Assembly: GCA_002310115.1 (NCBI GenBank)
Contig: DBYI01000079.1
Span: 1 to 25,867 of the forward strand
Length of the DNA stretch: 25,867 nt
DNA from: Ruminococcus flavefaciens
GTDB taxonomy: Bacteria > Bacillota > Clostridia > Oscillospirales > Ruminococcaceae
Reading direction: 5' to 3'
Below the pieces are notes generated by a model. It was given only the letters and a program-made list of their open reading frames with translations. It was not told the origin of the DNA and searched no databases. Of this stretch, positions 23,090 to 25,867 are shown piece after piece. Made by a program: the position numbers and the translations under genes. The stretch's first letter is position 1. Each line of letters begins with the position of its first letter.

Positions 23090-23874
23090 AGTATGATACC
23101 TCCGTTCAGCAGTTTTTCATATCTGTAATCAATTGCAGCTTTTATTATTTGCTGATGCTCCTCTGATATGACGTCGCCAAGACCATAGAACATCTTCTTA
23201 TAAACCTCAGTGGTTAGACGTGGAAGCTTATGTTTTTTGCTGACATTTTTCAGGTTGCTTTCCAGATGAATACTTCCTACAAAATTATTGACTGTAATAT
23301 CGCTCTTGTAATCCCAATTCTGCATAAGCTTCACATTATTGCCATATTCATACGTCAGAGCACGTCCATTATCAAATATTGGGGAGGGAATAATATTATT
23401 ATCGTTATCATACAATAATTCGATGTTATGTCCATGCCTGTCAACGTTCATAATAAGGTAGTCGAAGATGAAAACATAGTCAAGATACTCCTGCAAACCT
23501 ATCCTACGACAATAATCAAGAGCACTTTCTGTCTTTGAAAGCCTGTTGGTGAGATAGTCGGTAATGAGTGGGATAGCGGTATATCCGCTTTTAACATAAT
23601 TATGGCTTCTTGCAACAAAAGTGGTATACTTTTTACCGTCTATGCTGATTTTAGACATATCTCCCATATATTTTAAAACAGGAAATCCAAGAAATAGTCC
23701 TAAACGGCTTACAATTACCTCTATTGCCGTTTCACAGCCAGAAAAACGTCCCTGTTTGAAATCAGGAAGCTTATAATAAATCTTCTTGCTTCCCGAACCA
23801 TATTCAGCTTTCAAATAAGTTCCACCCGAAGAAGAACTGCTATAGCTCCATTTCAGGAATGTCAGATCTTTCAC
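23086..23874 (-). CDS. HipA-like serine/threonine kinase (CtkA/HipA C-terminal type)
   Basis: A 262-residue kinase resembling the HipA C-terminal domain, lacking the HipA N-terminal subdomain. The catalytic stretch DYLIMNVDRHGHNIELLYD (138-156) has the N-x-D-R-H-x-x-N pattern. The metal-binding acid follows in PIFDNGRAL (Asp168), and an N-terminal Gly/Ser loop (SSSSSGGTYLKAE, 12-24) could bind ATP. The family phosphorylates proteins; HipA itself phosphorylates a tRNA synthetase and causes dormancy, though the target here is unknown. It starts with GTG after GGAGGTGA, from a promoter only ~20 bases upstream. A location inside a mobile element would suit a stabilising toxin-antitoxin role. Confidence 0.8.
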   Translation of the reverse strand: MKDLTFLKWSYSSSSSGGTYLKAEYGSGSKKIYYKLPDFKQGRFSGCETAIEVIVSRLGLFLGFPVLKYMGDMSKISIDGKKYTTFVARSHNYVKSGYTAIPLITDYLTNRLSKTESALDYCRRIGLQEYLDYVFIFDYLIMNVDRHGHNIELLYDNDNNIIPSPIFDNGRALTYEYGNNVKLMQNWDYKSDITVNNFVGSIHLESNLKNVSKKHKLPRLTTEVYKKMFYGLGDVISEEHQQIIKAAIDYRYEKLLNGGIIL

Positions 23875-23894
23875 GTTCTCACCTCCACAGCCTT

Positions 23895-23923
23895 ATTATA
23901 CCTTATTTTGATTAGAATTGCAA
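23895..23923 (-). promoter_or_regulatory. Sigma-A promoter of the HipA-like kinase operon
   Basis: On the minus strand: TTGCAA (23923-23918), 17 bases, TATAAT (23900-23895). The predicted leader is only about 14 bases and consists of the ribosome site. From 23875 to 24247 only this promoter and the element sites listed below were found. Confidence 0.75.
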
Positions 23924-23966
23924 TATTTATATTAATATTCTTTTATAACAGGAGTATGACCATATA

Positions 23967-23988
23967 GGTGTCCTTCGTTTGTCCTTTA
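23967..23988 (+). repeat. Arm-type tandem 11-bp repeat (right arm of element B)
   Basis: GGTGTCCTTCG and TTTGTCCTTTA, abutting, ending exactly 117 bp before the attachment copy at 24106. A weaker third unit, CATGTCCCCAA, may follow. Confidence 0.65.
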
Positions 23989-24105
23989 CATGTCCCCAAA
24001 AGTTACTATAAAGGACAAGATTTTATTTTAAATAGATATAATTAAAAAACGTAATATCGGCAAAAGCTCAACATTACAAGACATTAGTAAAGCTGAGAAA
24101 TTTAA

Positions 24106-24126
24106 TTCAATTCCCGTACGGGTCAC
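24106..24126 (+). repeat. Attachment-site copy 3 (3' end of tRNA-Glu)
   Basis: Identical 21 bp to 16308 and 17964, again without the 5' part of the tRNA. It marks the start of a third element whose right end is not recognised in the window. Confidence 0.85.
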
Positions 24127-24137
24127 TTTTGACAAGT

Positions 24138-24180
24138 CTCGGAAACAGCGTAATATCGCCGTTTCCGAGTTTTGCTTTTT
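24138..24180 (+). terminator. Plus-strand terminator after attachment-site copy 3
   Basis: CTCGGAAAC-A-GCG / CGC-C-GTTTCCGAG hairpin, then TTTTGCTTTTT. It has the same place and polarity as the terminator after copy 1 but unrelated sequence. Confidence 0.8.
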
Positions 24181-24194
24181 ATGTGAAAATGCAA

Positions 24195-24216
24195 TTTGTT
24201 CTTTGTTTGTTCTTTA
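24195..24216 (+). repeat. Arm-type tandem 11-bp repeat (left arm of the third element)
   Basis: TTTGTTCTTTG and TTTGTTCTTTA, abutting, 68 bp after attachment copy 3 (67 bp at copy 1). Confidence 0.72.
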
Positions 24217-24237
24217 TTTCAAAAAACGTCGTTTTCC

Positions 24238-24271
24238 GAGCCGGAGATTATTCACCTTCCGGCTCTTTTTT
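24238..24271 (+). terminator. Second plus-strand terminator of the third element
   Basis: GAGCCGGA/TCCGGCTC stem with a 12-base loop, then TTTTTT. It has the same position and direction as the hairpin at 16462 in element A. The stop codon of the remnant gene lies in its loop. Confidence 0.78.
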
Positions 24272-24543
24272 ACTGCCTGAAAAATCAAGTGCTGCACTGA
24301 CCGCTTCGGAGACTTTCGCCTGTGCTTCTTCCAACATATGACAGCAGGTTTGTGACTATAACTCCCTACGGAAAGGACGCCATATCTGAGAGTGATATCT
24401 TTGATAATAGAAAGCAATTCAGAATCATATGTGTCATTTTCTGTCTGCGTCGAGTGAGTTCTTGGCAAAACTTTCTGCTGTGGAGGTGTACTATCAGGTG
24501 CGCTAAGAGGTTCAGCATCCACAAGGAATAATAGTATCTTCAT
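24248..24543 (-). pseudogene. Decayed relative of the small acidic protein
   Basis: The readable C-terminal part (24337-24248) is MLEEAQAKVSEAVSAALD followed by FSGSKKEPEGE. It resembles SHMFQEARTRNCEAITNAL of the protein at 16498-16794, and it also ends at a terminator next to the arm repeats. Upstream in this frame a stop codon interrupts it. The other frame is open from 24543, starting MKILLFLVDAEPL just ten bases after the isochorismatase-like gene. A frameshift near 24337 would join the two parts. Whether the upstream part belongs to the same gene is unsure. Confidence 0.45.
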
Positions 24544-24553
24544 CTTTACTTCT

Positions 24554-25102
24554 TTATAGATCCGCTGTTGTTATTCTGGATTGCAGGAGTTGAACCGCTT
24601 GTTCAACAGTAATGATCTTTGCGTATCGTTTTCCCCACATGAATTCATTATAATACTTGTAGGCGGTTTCTTTATCAAAATAGGGATTATCATAAGTTGA
24701 GTTTGTGTATGACGGAACAATGATGTTGAACCCTTTTTCAAATCCGCTTTTAATTGTTGCATCCATACAATAGTCTGTCGATACACCGATTGTTATAATA
24801 TCTTTTTCTCCTTTAGCGAGAAGATATTTTGTTAAGCCTGTCATAGGATGAAAAGCACTATTCACATTCTTTTCAAAACGCTTTTCACTGCTTCTCGGTG
24901 CAAATTCCTCATATATTTCATAGTTATCCGCAGACTTATCGAGATCAGTTCCCGGACCATCATCATGCTGAACATATACAACTTCAATCTGATTCTCTCT
25001 CGCTACAGTTATTAATTGCTTTATATTTTTTCTCACAGTTTCAAACGGATACAGCCTTTCATCAAAACAGCCCTTTTGTGTATCTACAACTAACAGTATC
25101 AT
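24554..25102 (-). CDS. Isochorismatase-like cysteine hydrolase
   Basis: A 182-residue cytoplasmic hydrolase of the isochorismatase/nicotinamidase superfamily. The triad is visible (numbered from the second Met): Asp7 in LLVVDTQKG, Lys78 in RFEKNVNSAF, and nucleophile Cys112 in VSTDYCMDATI. The metal-binding pattern of true nicotinamidases (D-x-H) is not obvious; VVYVQHDDG gives the usual family His-Asp. Substrate is probably a small amide or ester, not resolved. ATG 25102 is preferred over 25105, as AAGGAG then lies six bases upstream. It follows the M50 peptidase gene by about 43 bases and may be co-transcribed with it. Confidence 0.87.
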   Translation of the reverse strand: MILLVVDTQKGCFDERLYPFETVRKNIKQLITVARENQIEVVYVQHDDGPGTDLDKSADNYEIYEEFAPRSSEKRFEKNVNSAFHPMTGLTKYLLAKGEKDIITIGVSTDYCMDATIKSGFEKGFNIIVPSYTNSTYDNPYFDKETAYKYYNEFMWGKRYAKIITVEQAVQLLQSRITTADL

Positions 25103-25145
25103 CATTTTCTCCTTAATCTATGCTTTTCCAAATCAGAATTTAAAA

Positions 25146-25688
25146 TCATTTCTTTTTCATCTCCTGTAATTCGGATATATAATTGCGTAAAACACCTTTT
25201 TTTATAAAAAGAATGATCCCAAGAACAATGAGAACTAAAGCTATTACACTTACGAACAACGGATTTGCAATCTGCGAAAATGACGTAAGGAACTGTGTGA
25301 CATCGTCACTTGGCGGCGCAGTTCCTTTTATATAGGCAAAAGGAATAAATACCCACGCAAATAAAGATGTTATCGGTACGACACCTACGAAAACAGAAAA
25401 CATTCGGTAAAAAGTGCTTTCACGATCTTTTTTGTAGAAACATAAATACGCAAAAGAAATGATCAGAGGTAAAACTGCTCCATTTGCGTGAAGCAATAAG
25501 GTAGAAACAAGCGTGTATTCTCCGCCATGTGCGCTGACATGAGCTCCAAACATGCTGAAATCATCAATAATTGCACCAGCCGAAAGCATGACAATCAAAT
25601 GTCCTAATTCATGAAATAGAATATACAATACTAAAATTAGCATTACTGAAACTAGAGTGCAAATGGCTATATGGGCTTTTTTGTTCAT
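25146..25688 (-). CDS. M50-type membrane zinc metallopeptidase
   Basis: A 180-residue integral membrane protein with HELGH at 26-30 (zinc His26 and His30, catalytic Glu27) inside the first membrane segment (8-35). Further segments lie at about 63-83, 95-120 and 140-165. A small member of the M50/site-2-protease-like group, without PDZ domain. The third zinc ligand, usually an Asp in a late segment, is not clear from reading alone. Such proteins cleave substrates within the membrane, for example anti-sigma factors. Here it lies 3 kb from an anti-sigma-like gene but outside the element, so a link is speculative. The start has only a weak ribosome site. Confidence 0.75.
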   Translation of the reverse strand: MNKKAHIAICTLVSVMLILVLYILFHELGHLIVMLSAGAIIDDFSMFGAHVSAHGGEYTLVSTLLLHANGAVLPLIISFAYLCFYKKDRESTFYRMFSVFVGVVPITSLFAWVFIPFAYIKGTAPPSDDVTQFLTSFSQIANPLFVSVIALVLIVLGIILFIKKGVLRNYISELQEMKKK

Positions 25689-25770
25689 TTCTCGTCACTC
25701 TTTCTTTTTGGGGAATATTCCATAAAATACCGATTTAGCGGAGAAAGCCCCGTGCTTTCCACATACCAGA

Positions 25771-25799
25771 ATTATAGCACAGCAGGGAGAAAAAGTAAA
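25771..25799 (-). promoter_or_regulatory. Probable promoter of the M50 peptidase operon
   Basis: On the minus strand: TTTACT (25799-25794), 17 bases, TATAAT (25776-25771). The ~80-base leader contains a GAAAGC/GCTTTC hairpin (25739-25759) without a U-run. 25800-25867 shows nothing. Confidence 0.6.
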
Positions 25800-25867
25800 T
25801 CAGAACATAAATCGTGTATCTGTCAAGTAAAAGTAGGCAAGTTTTTTCAAAATCATCACAACGCACA

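Larger units (their letters stand above)
17964..24126. mobile_element. Element B: 6.1-kb region between attachment-site copies 2 and 3
   Basis: Bounded by identical tRNA-Glu 3' ends. The right end has an arm repeat at 23967-23988. The left end lacks the expected arm repeat (due near 18052) and terminator, where instead a sigma gene is cut short, so the left end has probably been deleted. Cargo, all minus strand: HipA-like kinase and partner, ECF sigma, anti-sigma-like protein, dockerin protein, truncated sigma. Whether all of it arrived as one element cannot be decided here. Confidence 0.55.

Noticed and set aside
16308..24126. The repeated CCCGTACGGG motif as a CRISPR array
   Set aside because: Only three copies, kilobases apart with genes between, and no regular spacers or cas genes. 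The sequence is better explained as the 3' end of tRNA-Glu.

Overview
The window looks like chromosomal DNA of a Ruminococcus-type gut Clostridium (Oscillospiraceae). The evidence is a cellulosome-style dockerin in one secreted protein, strong GGAGG ribosome sites, clean sigma-A promoters, and families typical of these bacteria. No species can be named from the sequence alone.

Positions 1 to 15.2 kb are almost entirely plus-strand metabolic operons. The first (18-6236) holds two close paralogues of a cytidylate-kinase-like protein that bracket a class III aminotransferase and a polar amino acid ABC transporter (lipoprotein, permease, ATPase), followed by an iron-dependent alcohol dehydrogenase. 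Next is a FUSC-like membrane protein fused to a degenerate HAD domain (6414-7688). A seven-gene operon (7882-13783) follows: permuted ATP-grasp ligase, alpha-E protein, transglutaminase-like protease, two aspartoacylase-like proteins (the second without its zinc ligands), a 60-residue Ser/Thr-rich peptide, and a RelA/SpoT-type alarmone synthetase. A GH13 alpha-amylase-family enzyme and a convergent C26 gamma-glutamyl hydrolase end this half. Three of these transcription units (6414, 7882 and the C26 gene) share one leader design: strong promoter, an AAGCAA motif, and an intrinsic-terminator hairpin before the ribosome site. This suggests a common antitermination regulon.

Positions 16.1 to 24.3 kb are an accessory region in which every gene is on the minus strand. 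Three identical 21-bp copies of the 3' end of tRNA-Glu lie at 16308, 17964 and 24106. Tandem 11-bp repeats end exactly 117 bp before each copy, and on two of the three copies another tandem pair begins 67-68 bp after it. Plus-strand terminators follow those two copies. I read this as tandem integrated elements at tRNA-Glu with core and arm sites for a tyrosine integrase that is not in the window. Element A (1.66 kb) carries only a lipoprotein and a small acidic protein. Element B (6.1 kb) carries a HipA-like kinase pair, an ECF sigma factor, a membrane anti-sigma-like protein, a large dockerin protein, and a second ECF sigma gene truncated next to the middle site. A third element begins at 24106 and holds a decayed relative of the small acidic gene.

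The right edge (24.5-25.7 kb) has an isochorismatase-like hydrolase and an M50-type membrane metallopeptidase. Beyond 25.8 kb I see nothing identifiable.
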